DNA of 64,000 nucleotides from CAZGSN01 sp964371655 (GTDB lineage: Bacteria > Desulfobacterota > Binatia > HRBIN30). The notes below the pieces were generated by a model. That model saw only the letters and a list, made by a program, of their open reading frames with translations. It did no database searches and had not been told where the DNA came from. Positions 1 to 8,951 of this stretch are shown here, in pieces (the stretch's first letter is position 1; each line of letters begins with the position of its first letter). A program made the position numbers and the translations under genes. The DNA is taken from assembly GCA_964371655.1 (NCBI GenBank), contig CAYJOD010000008.1, positions 62,001-126,000 of the forward strand, read 5' to 3'.

Positions 1-1
1 C

Positions 2-874
2 GTCGATATCACCGGCATCGCGTACGTTGCGCGGCGCGCCACCGCGCACATCACCGGCTGGGTAAAGGACAATGCCAACGCCCCTGTAGTCGGCGTCGGC
101 GTGTCTGCGTGGATCTCAGTCGGTAGCACCCAGTACGGCTCGTGGCAGGCAACCGATGCCTCCGGCAACTTCTCTCTCCCTGCCTTCAACGGCACCTGGC
201 AAACAAATCTCAGCTGCGACGACGTACAGTCGCGTGGTTACATCTGCCCGAGCGGCCAATCCGTCGCCATCTCCGGCAGCGATCGCACCGCCAACTTCAC
301 CGTACAGCTGCCGGGTGCCCTACAGATCATGACGCCATCTCTGCCCGATGGCACGCAGGGCGGGTTCTATGGCGTACAACTCGGTGCAAGCGGGGGCGTG
401 CCGCCGTACAGCTGGACCCTGGCGCCGGGCTCGGGTCCCTTGCCTTCGGGTCTGGATGTTTCCATGAACGGTCAGATCACAGGCACGCCCATCGCCGCTG
501 GGGTCTACGACTTCACCGTGCGTGTGAGCGACAGCGTCGGGGTCTCAGCAGACAAAGGTCTCGCCATCCAGATCAACGCGCCGCTGGCGACGAGTACGCC
601 GACTCGACCTACCGCCACCCCGACGGCTACACCGACCTCGACCCCGTCGCCGACGCCATGGCCAACCCTACCGCCTGGCTACTGTCCGGGCGACTGTAGT
701 GGCAATGACGTCGTGAGCTTCGCGGAGCTGATGAACGGCGTCGATATGGCGCTCGATCCCGGCACCCTCTCGGATTGCCGGCAATTCGACACCAACAACG
801 ACACGCAGGTCACCGTGGATGAGGTGGTCGCTGGCGTGAATAATGCCGTGAATCTCTGTCCGGGAGCGCGGTGA
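2..874 (+). CDS. Secreted repeat protein, C-terminal part (carboxypeptidase-regulatory-like, putative Ig, dockerin-like)
   Basis: The reading frame is open from base 2, so the 5' end lies outside the window. The visible part has a carboxypeptidase-regulatory-like fold (HITGWVKD ... TDASGNFSLPAFNG), then a putative-Ig (He_PIG-like) domain with PYSW...LPSGL...GTP...YDFTVRVSD. A Thr/Pro-rich linker follows, then a C-terminal double EF-hand/dockerin-like module starting CPGDCSGND and containing DTNNDTQVTVDEV. Linker plus calcium-binding tail suggests an exported or surface-anchored protein. The substrate or partner is unknown. Stop TGA at 872-874. Confidence 0.75.
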   Translation, partial: VDITGIAYVARRATAHITGWVKDNANAPVVGVGVSAWISVGSTQYGSWQATDASGNFSLPAFNGTWQTNLSCDDVQSRGYICPSGQSVAISGSDRTANFTVQLPGALQIMTPSLPDGTQGGFYGVQLGASGGVPPYSWTLAPGSGPLPSGLDVSMNGQITGTPIAAGVYDFTVRVSDSVGVSADKGLAIQINAPLATSTPTRPTATPTATPTSTPSPTPWPTLPPGYCPGDCSGNDVVSFAELMNGVDMALDPGTLSDCRQFDTNNDTQVTVDEVVAGVNNAVNLCPGAR

Positions 875-968
875 GGGGCCGAAGAGATCGTCGTGCAAAC
901 GCCGTCGAACGTAGCCGCCGTCGCCAGACGGTGGCCGTCGGATGGAATAAGAAACGCCTGGCGACCAC

Positions 969-1116
969 GCTCTGGAGAGGTTGTTTCAAAACCTCTTGGT
1001 GGTACAGGCTGGAAGCCTATACCACCAAGGCTTTCTGCACTGGCATTGGGTTCTTGGTGGTATAGGCCTTTGGCCTGTACCACCTTGCCGAAGTTTTGAA
1101 ACAACCTCTCCAGAGC
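969..1116. repeat. MITE-like element with perfect 24-bp terminal inverted repeats (GAGGTTGT family copy 1)
   Basis: The arms at 969-992 and 1093-1116 are exact reverse complements and contain GAGAGGTTGTTTCAAAAC. The core holds two hairpins built from TTGGTGGTA/TACCACCAA. No coding capacity and no clear target duplication. Related termini occur at 19538 and 47369. Confidence 0.85.
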
Positions 1117-1129
1117 GCGGCAACCGCCC

Positions 1130-1996
1130 TCACGCCTTTGCGATCACCTGGTCCGCGTACCACCGCAGCGCATCGATCTTCTGGGTCACGGTCATTGAGT
1201 CCTTCTTCTCATGGTAGACGTCGCGGAAGCCGACGATTACGTCGGTGACGCCAAGGTCTTGCAGCCGGCGCACGCCGTCGAGCGCGTAGGCCTCCAGCGA
1301 AATGACGTGGATCTCGAAGGGCTCGCGCTCGCGGTCGTACTCGCGGCGCAGATCCTTGAGTCGCTGAATCATCTTGTCGAGATCATCGGTGCCGGCGTGC
1401 ATCCAACCGTCACCGAGGCGGGCGGCGCGGCGTAGCGCCGGCTCGGAATGGCCGCCGATCAGGATCGGAATCGGCGCGCTCGGTGTCGGGCATAGCTTGA
1501 TGCTCGGGATGTCGTAGTACTTGCCGTGAAACTCATAGAACCCGCCGCTGCTGAGACCGCGGATGATCTCGATCATCTCGTTCATACGCTTGCCGCGCGT
1601 TTTCCAGTCCTGCCCGCAAACGAGAAAGTCGTCGGGCCATGGGCTGGTGCCGACGCCGAAGCCGAAGCGGTTGTTGGTCATGACCGCGACCGAGGTAGCA
1701 GACTTCGCGACCAGCACCGGGTGGCGAATCGGTAGCTTGACCACGAAGGTCGTGAAGCGTAGCCGCGTCGTCACCGCGCCCATCGCTGCAACCAGGGTGA
1801 ACGGTTCGATGAACGGCTTGTCTTCGAGGAATTCCCGGTCGCCGTCCGGTGTGTACGGATACTTGCTGTCGGAGACCTGGGGATAGCAGATGCTGTCGGG
1901 TATGATGAACGACGTCCACCCGCTCTCATCCGCGGCTTTGGCGAGAGGTAGGTAATGACTCGGGTCGCACATAGACTCGGCAAACGAGAAACGCAT
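1130..1996 (-). CDS. LLM-class (luciferase-like) F420-type oxidoreductase
   Basis: About 288 aa. It begins MRFSFAESMCDPSHYLPLAK and has the luciferase-like monooxygenase pattern: an early substrate/flavin segment, RFGFGVGTSPWPDDF, and IPILIGGHSEPALRRAARLGDGW. The start at 1996 is chosen because it matches LLM N-termini; an in-frame start at 2020 adds eight non-conserved residues. Last gene of the 8.9-1.1 kb minus-strand operon. In steroid and fatty-acid gene sets such proteins usually act as F420- or FMN-dependent oxidoreductases; the substrate cannot be read. It resembles the LLM gene at 52923-53822 (shared YPYTPDG segment). Confidence 0.85.
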   Translation of the reverse strand: MRFSFAESMCDPSHYLPLAKAADESGWTSFIIPDSICYPQVSDSKYPYTPDGDREFLEDKPFIEPFTLVAAMGAVTTRLRFTTFVVKLPIRHPVLVAKSATSVAVMTNNRFGFGVGTSPWPDDFLVCGQDWKTRGKRMNEMIEIIRGLSSGGFYEFHGKYYDIPSIKLCPTPSAPIPILIGGHSEPALRRAARLGDGWMHAGTDDLDKMIQRLKDLRREYDREREPFEIHVISLEAYALDGVRRLQDLGVTDVIVGFRDVYHEKKDSMTVTQKIDALRWYADQVIAKA

Positions 1997-2100
1997 GATA
2001 CCCTCCGGCGCTCGGCGCAATTAGTCGCTTAGGAGAAGTTTGAACGGCGCGGAAAGAAGACCGACCCCTGACCACCGACCACCGACCACTGAAACCGGCA

Positions 2101-2559
2101 CTACAGCCCGATCTCGCCGGGCACGAGGAGACGATGCAGGCGCGTGGTGTATGAGGTCTCCTCGATGCGCTCGGCGATGCGCCAGCCATTCGCCGTGCGT
2201 ACCAGCTTGTCGTTGTAGTACCCGCCGTCGAAGAAGAGCTGCAGTCCGCCGTTGGCGTCCGACAAACCCATCGGATTGAAGAAACAAGAGCGGCTGGTGG
2301 CCACGTCACCTTCGAGCACCACGACGCGATTGCTGATCACATGCTGGGTCATGGCGAACAGGGGCAAGACCTGCGCGAGCCATGCGGTTACTTCGACCAG
2401 CGTCCCTTTGATGCCGCCTGCCGCCGTGTAGTCGATGAAGGCGTCGGGTGTGAAGCAGGTGGCGTAGAGATCCCAATCCTTGGTATCGACCGCCGTCGCG
2501 TAACGGGTAAGCAGGTCGTCGATCTCGATGCGGTCGGTGATGTCGTGAAGTGTCATCAT
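2101..2559 (-). CDS. SnoaL-like / NTF2-fold protein
   Basis: 152 aa, starting MMTLHDITDRIEIDDLLTRY. The pattern I-x-D-L-L-x-R-Y-A-x-A-x-D-x-x-D-W and CFTPDAFIDYTAAGG is typical of SnoaL_4-type NTF2-fold proteins, which include dehydratases, isomerases and ring hydroxylase-associated proteins. The frame stays open upstream to 3216, but that extension is antisense to an SDR and shows no family similarity, so the start is placed at 2559. The enzyme activity is undetermined; the operon context suggests steroid-like or alicyclic CoA substrates. Confidence 0.8.
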   Translation of the reverse strand: MMTLHDITDRIEIDDLLTRYATAVDTKDWDLYATCFTPDAFIDYTAAGGIKGTLVEVTAWLAQVLPLFAMTQHVISNRVVVLEGDVATSRSCFFNPMGLSDANGGLQLFFDGGYYNDKLVRTANGWRIAERIEETSYTTRLHRLLVPGEIGL

Positions 2560-2583
2560 TGCACGGGTCCTCCAGGTTGGTTC

Positions 2584-2760
2584 ACGCGAAGGCGCGAAGA
2601 CGCGAAGTTTAGACAATTGCTGACGACACAAATCGCACGATCCTTGGCGAATTGTCTTCGACGTCGATGCCTGACTCCTTTTCGCCCCTTTCGCGGCTTC
2701 GCGTGAGTCATTCCGTCCGTCTTTCCCTCGCGTCGTCCGCGCCTTCGCGTGCAACAATGC
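2584..2760. repeat. Intergenic inverted repeat of GCGAAGRCGCGAAG units
   Basis: The left arm (2584-2608) contains CACGCGAAGGCGCGAAGACG and is mirrored by CTTTCGCGGCTTCGCGTGAG and by a further GCCTTCGCG segment near 2740-2752. Non-coding; same design as the element at 15291-15441. Confidence 0.55.
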
Positions 2761-2783
2761 CCGCGACCGCCTCGGCCGGCAAC

Positions 2784-3533
2784 TCAGATCGTCAGCCCAC
2801 CGTCCATCGAGACGATCGAACCGGTCATGTAGCGCGCCTCGTCGGAGGCGACATAGGCGACCAAGGACGCGATCTCCGCGGGTTCGGCGCTGCCGAGCGG
2901 GGTCATCAGGTTGCGGATGAAGTCCATATCGACACCGTGAGGGATCTTGAACGCGAGCTGCAAGGGCGTGGTGATGCTGCCGGGCGCAACGGCGACCACG
3001 CGGACGCCGGAGCTGAGATACTCGGAAGCAAGCGCGCGTGTGAGCATGACGACGCCGCCCTTCGAGGCGCAGTACGCCGCGCTGTAGGGCTGGCCCTTGA
3101 GGCCGGCGTTGGAAGCAATGTTGACGATCACGCCGCCGCCATCGAGGAGATAGGGGAGGGTGGCTTGCGACATTAGGAAGGTGCCGGTCAGGTTCACCGC
3201 AATGATGCGCGACCATTCCTCCAACGGCATCTCGTGTGAAACGGCAAACTTACCGATGCCGGCACAGTTCACCAGCACCGACGGTCGCCCGAGGTCGGCT
3301 GCGGCCAGGTCGACGGCGGCGCGCACGGATGCCGGGTCGGAGACGTCGACACCGTAGGCACGCGCAACGTCGCCGGAAGCTTCGATGGCCGCCGCCGTCG
3401 CCTGTGCCGCGTCCAACACCACATCGAGACAGGCGACGCGTGCGCCTTCCTCGGCAAGCCGGTTCGCGGTCGCGCGCCCAAGCCCAGACCCGGCACCGGT
3501 GACAATGGCAACTCGTCCTTTAAAGCGTTTCAC
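2784..3533 (-). CDS. Short-chain dehydrogenase/reductase
   Basis: 249 aa classical SDR. The NAD(P)-binding motif TGAGSGLG lies at residues 12-19, then VNCAG, Ser141 and Y154-CAS-K158; the C-terminus is MTGSIVSMDGG. The start is GTG at 3533, decided by a strong TAAGGAGG Shine-Dalgarno just upstream; ATG starts further up lack support. It probably oxidises or reduces a hydroxyl/keto group on a CoA-activated alicyclic substrate, given the neighbouring fadA6-like thiolase, ACAD and second SDR. Confidence 0.9.
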   Translation of the reverse strand: MKRFKGRVAIVTGAGSGLGRATANRLAEEGARVACLDVVLDAAQATAAAIEASGDVARAYGVDVSDPASVRAAVDLAAADLGRPSVLVNCAGIGKFAVSHEMPLEEWSRIIAVNLTGTFLMSQATLPYLLDGGGVIVNIASNAGLKGQPYSAAYCASKGGVVMLTRALASEYLSSGVRVVAVAPGSITTPLQLAFKIPHGVDMDFIRNLMTPLGSAEPAEIASLVAYVASDEARYMTGSIVSMDGGLTI

Positions 3534-3555
3534 CTTGTAGCTCCTCCTTAAGTAT

Positions 3556-3700
3556 CTAGCTCGCTTCGCTCGCAAACTGGGTAGGGACAAAGGAGTCGAG
3601 GGGCAAAGGGACGGAGGGAAGACGGGAAGGCTCGAATAAGCTTTCCTCCCTTCGGCCCTGACCCCTTTGCCCCTTTGTCCCTCGCATTTGTGTAACTTTC
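3556..3700. repeat. Dispersed element, GGGACAAAGG family copy 1
   Basis: It starts with the small hairpin AGCTCGCTTCGCTCGC, then an arm GGGACAAAGGAGTCGAGGGG mirrored by CCTTTGCCCCTTTGTCCCTC. Homologous copies at 40970-41118 and 52739-52885. Non-coding. Confidence 0.8.
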
Positions 3701-3731
3701 TGAACGTGACGTGTGTCAGCGCCCGGGTTGT

Positions 3732-4502
3732 CTATTTCTGTGCGGCTCCCAAATAGGCGGGGCGCTCGCCGCCGCCGTGGACCACGAGACTGGCCCCGCT
3801 GATGTAACGCGATAGGGCGGAAGCGAAGAAGAGGCAGGCGTCGCCGATATCTTCCGGCTCGCCCAGCCGTCCCAACGGAACGGTGGCCGCCACCGCTGCA
3901 ATGCCGGCGGCATCACCGTAGTGCAGATGGGCCTGCTCGGTGCGGATCATACCAGCGGTGATGGCATTGACGCGCACCCGCGGCGCCCATTCCACGGCGA
4001 GCGTTTGGGTTAGATTCAACAGTCCCGCCTTCGCGGCGCCGTACGCGGCGGTGCCGGGCGAGGGACGCATGCCGCTGACACTGGCGATATTGATGATCAC
4101 ACCGCCGCTGCTCTGCTTCTGCATCACCGCGTTGGTGCGCTGCGCGAAGTTGAGCGGCGCGATGAGATTGAGCCTGAGAATGGACTCCGAGAAGCGCGGA
4201 GAGGCGGTCGCGGTATCCGCCACCGGCGAGCCCCCGGCGTTGTTCACGAGCACATCGAGACGGCCGCAGCGCTCGACGGTCGCGGCGACAACCCGGTCGA
4301 TGTCGGCGATCTCGCGCACATCGGCGGTGACGAAAAGCGCCCGCTTGCCGCCGGCACTCGGCAGCTCCTCCGGCTCGCGACGGCCGCAGATGACCACGTC
4401 GGCGCCGGCCTCGAGAAAACGCGTTGTGATGCCGCGACCGACGCCGCGGCCGCCACCGGTGACGATGACCGCCGTTCCCGACATGTCGAGGGGGTTGATC
4501 AT
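3732..4502 (-). CDS. Short-chain dehydrogenase/reductase
   Basis: 256 aa. The Rossmann motif TGGGRGVG is at residues 15-22, NNAG at 87-90, and the catalytic Ser/Tyr/Lys are around S141-S143, Y154 and K158 (YGAAK). The C-terminus SGASLVVHGGGERPAYL resembles SDRs of the actinobacterial KstR2 regulon, as far as I recall that family. It lies between the upstream ACAD and the downstream SDR in one minus-strand transcription unit, separated by repeat-filled gaps. Substrate is inferred only as a steroid-ring-derived hydroxyacyl-CoA. Confidence 0.9.
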   Translation of the reverse strand: MINPLDMSGTAVIVTGGGRGVGRGITTRFLEAGADVVICGRREPEELPSAGGKRALFVTADVREIADIDRVVAATVERCGRLDVLVNNAGGSPVADTATASPRFSESILRLNLIAPLNFAQRTNAVMQKQSSGGVIINIASVSGMRPSPGTAAYGAAKAGLLNLTQTLAVEWAPRVRVNAITAGMIRTEQAHLHYGDAAGIAAVAATVPLGRLGEPEDIGDACLFFASALSRYISGASLVVHGGGERPAYLGAAQK

Positions 4503-4529
4503 GCAACCTCACTGCTTCTCACGAAGCTC

Positions 4530-4693
4530 ACCGCAGAGGCGCAGAGAACGCAGAGAGAAGCATGATCGGAAGATGGACCGGACATCGCGCTTTCGAGGAC
4601 ATCGCGAAAGTACCCGAATATCTGGGGTGGACGGTCTGTCGTTGGACTGACAAGCATTTCCGACTTCCTCTGTGCTCTCTGCGCCTCTGCGGT
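4530..4693. repeat. Intergenic inverted repeat, CGCAGAG family copy
   Basis: The left arm starting CCGCAGAGGCGCAGAGAACG (4531) is mirrored by GCTCTCTGCGCCTCTGCGG (to 4692). The unique core between the arms is non-coding. Similar elements at 37932, 49973, 39650 and 59387. Confidence 0.85.
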
Positions 4694-4704
4694 AAAAAAG
4701 AACC

Positions 4705-5844
4705 CTACAGCCCGATCCGCTGCGCCACCAACTCGCGATGGTAGGTGGCGTCGCCGAGCAAGGTTTCGCTCGACTTGGCGCGCTTGAAGTAGAGGTGCAC
4801 GTCGTACTCCCAACTGAAACCGACGCCGCCGTGGATCTGAACCGCCTCGGCGGCACACTGGAAGTAGGTGTCGGAGCAGTACGCCTTGGCCAGTGACGCC
4901 AGTGCCGGCAGCTCCGGGTCTTGGACGCTTGCAGCCCAGCCGGCGTAGTAGCTCGCCGAACGCGCCGACTCGACGCGCAGCAGCATATCGGCGCATTTAT
5001 GTTTGATGGCCTGGAAGGAGCCGATGGGGCGTCCGAACTGGACGCGCTGCTTGGCGTAGTCGACCGACATGTCGAGGCAGCGCTGGGCGCCGCCCAACTG
5101 CTCGGCTGAAAGCGCCACGGCCGCCAGCTCGAGGGTCTGCCGCAGGATCGGCCAGCCCGCACCCTCGCTGCCGAGCAGCGCAGCGGTGCTCACTTTGACG
5201 TCGCGGAAGTCGACCTGCGCCAGCCGCCGCGTTTGGTCCATGGTCGGCAGCCAGCGACGCTCGATGCCCGCCGTGTTCGCGGGTACGACGAAGAGGTGAA
5301 TACCGTCGACCCCGTGCGAGCCGTCGCGGCGCGCGGCGACGATGAGCAGGTCGGCGGTGTGGCCGTCGACCACGAAGCTCTTGCTGCCGTTGAGGATGAA
5401 ACCGTCGCTGCGCTGGTCGGCCACCATGTCGATGCCGGCAGCGTCCCAGCGGCCGCTCGGCTCGGTGAAGGCGAGTGTCGCCGTGACCTCACCGGCGGCG
5501 ATGCCGGGGAGATACTGTCGCTTCTGCGCGTCGTTGGCGCCGAGCAGAAGGGCGTTGGTCGCCAGACATACGGTTGAAAAGAATGGTGCGCACAGCAACG
5601 CTGTACCGATCTCTTCCATCAGAGCGATGAGCTCGACGTAGCCTAGTCCGAGGCCGTCGTAGGCTTCCGGAACCAGAAGCGCGGTCCAGCCGAGCTCCGC
5701 ACTGAGGCGCCGCCACAGTGCCGGGTCGTAGCCCGCTTCGCTCGCCATCGTCGCGCGCACCTGTGCCGCCGACGAGTGATCGGCGAGGAAGGAGCGCGCC
5801 GCGGCGCGTAGCGCTTCTTGGTCTTCAGTGAACGCGAAGTTCAT
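4705..5844 (-). CDS. Acyl-CoA dehydrogenase, steroid-type (possibly a non-catalytic partner subunit)
   Basis: 379 aa ACAD: N-terminal helical domain (MNFAFTEDQEALRAAARSFL), middle beta domain with LAFTEPSGRWD and GSKSFVVDGHTADL, C-terminal domain with YAKQRVQFGRPIGSFQAIKH and QIHGGVGFSWEYDVHLYFKR. The usual Glu-Gly-Thr signature near the C-terminus is replaced by SSETLLGD, a pattern common in actinobacterial FadE subunits that work as alpha2beta2 heteromers. It lies directly downstream of the fadA6-like thiolase. Catalytic status is inferred from motifs only. Confidence 0.88.
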   Translation of the reverse strand: MNFAFTEDQEALRAAARSFLADHSSAAQVRATMASEAGYDPALWRRLSAELGWTALLVPEAYDGLGLGYVELIALMEEIGTALLCAPFFSTVCLATNALLLGANDAQKRQYLPGIAAGEVTATLAFTEPSGRWDAAGIDMVADQRSDGFILNGSKSFVVDGHTADLLIVAARRDGSHGVDGIHLFVVPANTAGIERRWLPTMDQTRRLAQVDFRDVKVSTAALLGSEGAGWPILRQTLELAAVALSAEQLGGAQRCLDMSVDYAKQRVQFGRPIGSFQAIKHKCADMLLRVESARSASYYAGWAASVQDPELPALASLAKAYCSDTYFQCAAEAVQIHGGVGFSWEYDVHLYFKRAKSSETLLGDATYHRELVAQRIGL

Positions 5845-5900
5845 CGCTCCACCTCCTCAGCAGCGGCCGAGATCGCGACGCAATCGGTCGTCACCGAACA

Positions 5901-6010
5901 CCCGACATGCGTGGGCAAAGCCCACCCTACTGCTGACTTTTCGTGGCCCATTGCTGGATCGTTCTCGTAGGGTGGGCTTTGCCCACGCGCGTCATTTCCA
6001 TCGTGTCGGG
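5901..6010. repeat. Palindromic element, GTAGGGTGGGCTTTGCCCACGC family
   Basis: Perfect 22-bp arms at 5909-5930 and 5967-5988, each itself partly palindromic (GTGGGCAAAGCCCAC). Outer CCCGACA/TGTCGGG halves at 5901-5907 and 6004-6010 mark the probable element ends. Related element at 62390-62464. Confidence 0.85.
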
Positions 6011-6041
6011 CGAGGATTCTCGGAAGGACTGCATCGGACAA

Positions 6042-7193
6042 TCAGAGTCGCTCGATGATCGTCACGTTGGCCTGGCCGCCGCCTTCACACATCGTCTGCA
6101 GGCCGTAGCGGCCGCCGGTACGCTCCAGCTCGTGCAGCAGTGTGGTCATGAGCCGCGCCCCGGTGGCGCCGAGCGGATGGCCGAGGGCGATGGCACCGCC
6201 GTTGACGTTGACCTTGTTCAAGTCCCAGCTGGTCTCCTTCTGCCAGGCGAGAACGACCGAGGCGAAGGCCTCGTTGATCTCGACCAGATCGATATCCTGT
6301 TGCTTAAGACCGCTGCGCTTCAAGGCGTACGCGGTAGCGGCGATTGGCGCGGTGAGCATCCATACCGGATCGGCGCCGCGGACGCTGAGGTGGTGGATGC
6401 GCGCGCGCGGCTTCAGGTTGTGCCGCTTCAGCGCTGTCTCGGAGACGATCAGCAGGGCCGCAGCCGCATCCGAGATCTGACTCGACACTGCGGCGGTGCT
6501 GCGACCACCTTCTCTTAAAGTCTTCAGCGTCGCCATCTTTTCGAGCGACGTATCGCGTCGCGGACCCTCGTCCGCGCTCAAACCCTCGCAGGGGGCGATT
6601 TCCCGAGCGAAGCGTCCTTCGTCGGTGGCGCGAATGGCGCGGTGGTGGCTCTCGAGGGCGAAGCGCTCCAGATCCAGGCGCGTGATCCCCCACTTCTCGG
6701 CGATCATGTCGGCGGAGCGGAACTGTGACACCTCCTGGGTGCCGTAGCGTTTCTGCCAGCCCGGCGATCCGGAGAAGGGGTCGGGGAATCCCAGCGGCTG
6801 TGCCAGGGTCATCGCCGAGGAGATGGGAATCTGGCTCATATTCTGCACGCCGCCGGCGACGATGACGTCGCTGGTGCCGCTCATCACCGCCTGGGCGGCG
6901 AAGTGGACGGCCTGTTGGGAGGAGCCACATTGGCGGTCGATCGTCGTTCCCGGCACCTCGTCGGGGAGGCCGGCGACGAGCCAGCAGGTGCGGGCAATGT
7001 CGCCCGCTTGCGGTCCGACGGTGTCGACGCAGCCGAAGATGACATCTTCGACGGCGTGCGGATCGATGCCTGAGCGCTCGACGAGCGCCTTGATCGCGTG
7101 CGCGCCGAGATCCGCCGAGTGCACCTTGCTGAGGCTACCGTTGCGGCGTCCCACCGGTGTTCGTACAGCATCGACGATGTAGGCCTCACTCAT
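6042..7193 (-). CDS. fadA6: FadA6-like 3-ketoacyl-CoA thiolase
   Basis: 383 aa thiolase with the full catalytic set: nucleophile Cys89 in RQCGSSQQA, GHPLGATGAR, and the second Cys in TMCEGGGQANVTIIERL. The N-terminus SEAYIVDAVRTPVG and the long match around VQNMSQIPISSAMT and EVSQFR closely resemble mycobacterial FadA6, the thiolase of steroid C/D-ring degradation (recalled similarity, not computed). Start at 7193: AAGGAG lies seven bases upstream, whereas the earlier ATG (7199) is almost on top of it. It should thiolyse a beta-keto CoA after ring opening. Confidence 0.9.
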   Translation of the reverse strand: MSEAYIVDAVRTPVGRRNGSLSKVHSADLGAHAIKALVERSGIDPHAVEDVIFGCVDTVGPQAGDIARTCWLVAGLPDEVPGTTIDRQCGSSQQAVHFAAQAVMSGTSDVIVAGGVQNMSQIPISSAMTLAQPLGFPDPFSGSPGWQKRYGTQEVSQFRSADMIAEKWGITRLDLERFALESHHRAIRATDEGRFAREIAPCEGLSADEGPRRDTSLEKMATLKTLREGGRSTAAVSSQISDAAAALLIVSETALKRHNLKPRARIHHLSVRGADPVWMLTAPIAATAYALKRSGLKQQDIDLVEINEAFASVVLAWQKETSWDLNKVNVNGGAIALGHPLGATGARLMTTLLHELERTGGRYGLQTMCEGGGQANVTIIERL

Positions 7194-7278
7194 CCTCATT
7201 CTCCTTCAATTCCTGCTGCGCTGACCACTGAACACTGAACACTGAAAACTGAAAACTCCCCCGATTGAATATCGAGAC

Positions 7279-7722
7279 TCAGGTGACAACCCAACGCGCC
7301 AGGGTGACATCATCATTGACGTGGCTGAATACGACGCGCACCGGTGTGCCGATCTTGATGGTGGTGGGATCGATCTCATTGAGCGCACCGTCGGCGCCAG
7401 TGACGAGATTGCCCACCATGCGAATCGAAGCGTCCTCGGCGAGCTCGACGATGATCACGTTGTACGGCGCAATCTGTGCGAACGCGGGGAGCAGCGGCGG
7501 ATGCGGAAGAACGAAAGACCAGATCCGCCCGGCGCCCGACACGGGTGCCCAGCTGTGCTTCATGGATTGGCAGCTGGGGCACATCGGCCGCGGGGGAAAG
7601 CGGCGCTTGCCGCAGCTGGCGCAGGTTTGCATCACCAACTCGCCGCGCCGAGCCGCGTCCCAGTAGGGGGCGTCGTTCGGATCGTCTGTGGACGGTAGAG
7701 GAATACCTTCGATCATGTTCAT
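7279..7722 (-). CDS. DUF35 OB-fold/zinc-ribbon partner of the downstream aldolase (ChsH2 C-terminal-like)
   Basis: 147 aa, rubredoxin-like zinc ribbon C-x2-C...C-x2-C (CASCGKRRFPPRPMCPSC) then an OB-fold. Its start overlaps the ltp2-like stop (TGATG at 7720-7724), so the two are translationally coupled. In actinobacteria the DUF35 domain of ChsH2 pairs with Ltp2 to form the retro-aldolase that removes the last steroid side-chain carbons. Here it is a stand-alone gene without the MaoC-like half of ChsH2. Confidence 0.9.
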   Translation of the reverse strand: MNMIEGIPLPSTDDPNDAPYWDAARRGELVMQTCASCGKRRFPPRPMCPSCQSMKHSWAPVSGAGRIWSFVLPHPPLLPAFAQIAPYNVIIVELAEDASIRMVGNLVTGADGALNEIDPTTIKIGTPVRVVFSHVNDDVTLARWVVT

Positions 7723-8876
7723 CACCTGCGCAGCAGCACGGCGCTGGTCGGCACCACGTAGGCGCTGGTGACCAAGCACACGTCGGCGTCGGCCACTTGT
7801 GCCGTAGAGGTGCCGCGTATCTGGCGGACGCCTTCCGTGATCAGATTCATCCCGTGGATGTAGGCTTCGGAGAGGCTGCCTCCGGAGGTGTTGAGCGGCA
7901 GGCGGCCACCGAGCTCGATCGCGCCATTCTCCGTGAACGCGCCACCCTCGCCCTCGGTGCAGAAGCCGTAGGCTTCCAGACAGAATGGGATCAGCGGCGT
8001 GAAGGCATCATAGATCTGGGCGACCTTGACGTCTCGCGGCCGCAGGTCGGCTTGGCGCCACAGGTTGCGTGCGGCGGCCCAGGCCGCACCGCGCATCGGA
8101 TTGTCGCCGTGATAGTTGGTCATGTTCTGATGCTGTTGCGGCAGCCCCTGCGACCAGGCGTGAATGTATGCCGGTGGCTGCGCGCAATCCTTGGCGCGTG
8201 CGGCCGGCACGATGACCAAGGCGAGAGCGCCGTCGCTCTCTAGGCAATTGTCGAACAAGCATAACGGTTCGGAGATCCAGCGCGCCTGCATGTACTCGTC
8301 GCGGCTCAGGGGTCGTTTGTGCATGAACGCGCGCGGGTTGCGGTTCGCATGGCGGCGGCAGGCGAGTGCGACGTTGGCGAGATGATCGCGAGTCGCGCCG
8401 TACTCATGCATGTAGCGGCGCCAGAACATCGCGACCTCATCGACGGGACGCAGCAGCCCCCAGGGTCGCGAGTACTTCCAGTGATCGCTCACCAACGGGC
8501 TGACCTGCGCCCACACCCGCTTGCGTGGATCGCTGCGCTTGCGCGAGCGCCAGACGACGCCGACGTTGGCGACGCCGGTGGCGACGGCCATGGCGACATG
8601 GCCCACGGCGGCGCAGCCGGCGCCGCCGCCGTAGCCCACCTGGCTGAAGAAGTTGATGTCGCCCATGCCGAGGTTGCGCGCGACGTCGAACTCCTGTGTC
8701 TCCTCCATCGTATAGGAGCTCAGGGCATCGACCTCGGAGGCCTTGATGCCGGCGTCGTCGAGCGCGGTCTTGATGGCCTGACACGCCAGCTCGAGCTCCG
8801 AGGGATCGAGATTCTTTGCGAATGCGGTTTCGCCGATGCCGACGATGGCGGTCGCGTCCTTGAGCATTCGATTCAT
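7722..8876 (-). CDS. ltp2: Ltp2-like thiolase-fold aldolase
   Basis: 384 aa thiolase-superfamily protein lacking the normal catalytic His/Cys set. Instead it has the Ltp2-like YDAFTPLIPF and LNTSGGSLSEAYIHGMN segments, with RYMHEYGATRDHL and ESDGALALVIV. This fits the retro-aldolase that splits 17-hydroxy-3-oxo-4-pregnene-20-carboxyl-CoA-type side chains together with a DUF35 partner. First gene of the operon; a perfect AACAAACGTTTGTT palindrome lies 62 bp upstream. Substrate assignment is by family. Confidence 0.88.
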   Translation of the reverse strand: MNRMLKDATAIVGIGETAFAKNLDPSELELACQAIKTALDDAGIKASEVDALSSYTMEETQEFDVARNLGMGDINFFSQVGYGGGAGCAAVGHVAMAVATGVANVGVVWRSRKRSDPRKRVWAQVSPLVSDHWKYSRPWGLLRPVDEVAMFWRRYMHEYGATRDHLANVALACRRHANRNPRAFMHKRPLSRDEYMQARWISEPLCLFDNCLESDGALALVIVPAARAKDCAQPPAYIHAWSQGLPQQHQNMTNYHGDNPMRGAAWAAARNLWRQADLRPRDVKVAQIYDAFTPLIPFCLEAYGFCTEGEGGAFTENGAIELGGRLPLNTSGGSLSEAYIHGMNLITEGVRQIRGTSTAQVADADVCLVTSAYVVPTSAVLLRR

Positions 8877-8937
8877 CAGTCCCTTCCTCGGTGCCGGTGA
8901 CTAAAACCGTCCCGACCTTAGCTGTGATCACGAGAAA

Positions 8938-8951
8938 AACAAACGTTTGTT
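8938..8951. promoter_or_regulatory. Candidate operator palindrome AACAAACGTTTGTT (site 1)
   Basis: Perfect 14-bp palindrome upstream of the ltp2-like gene. The identical 14-mer occurs at 61516-61529, and variants with CAAACG half-sites precede the molybdenum hydroxylase operon (34844) and an LLM gene (53873). It looks like a TetR-family-type operator; the regulator is not in the window. Confidence 0.6.

Noticed and set aside
2560..3216. N-terminal extension of the SnoaL-like gene
   Set aside because: It runs antisense-frame through the SDR at 2784-3533 and a repeat; no conserved residues before the ATG at 2559.
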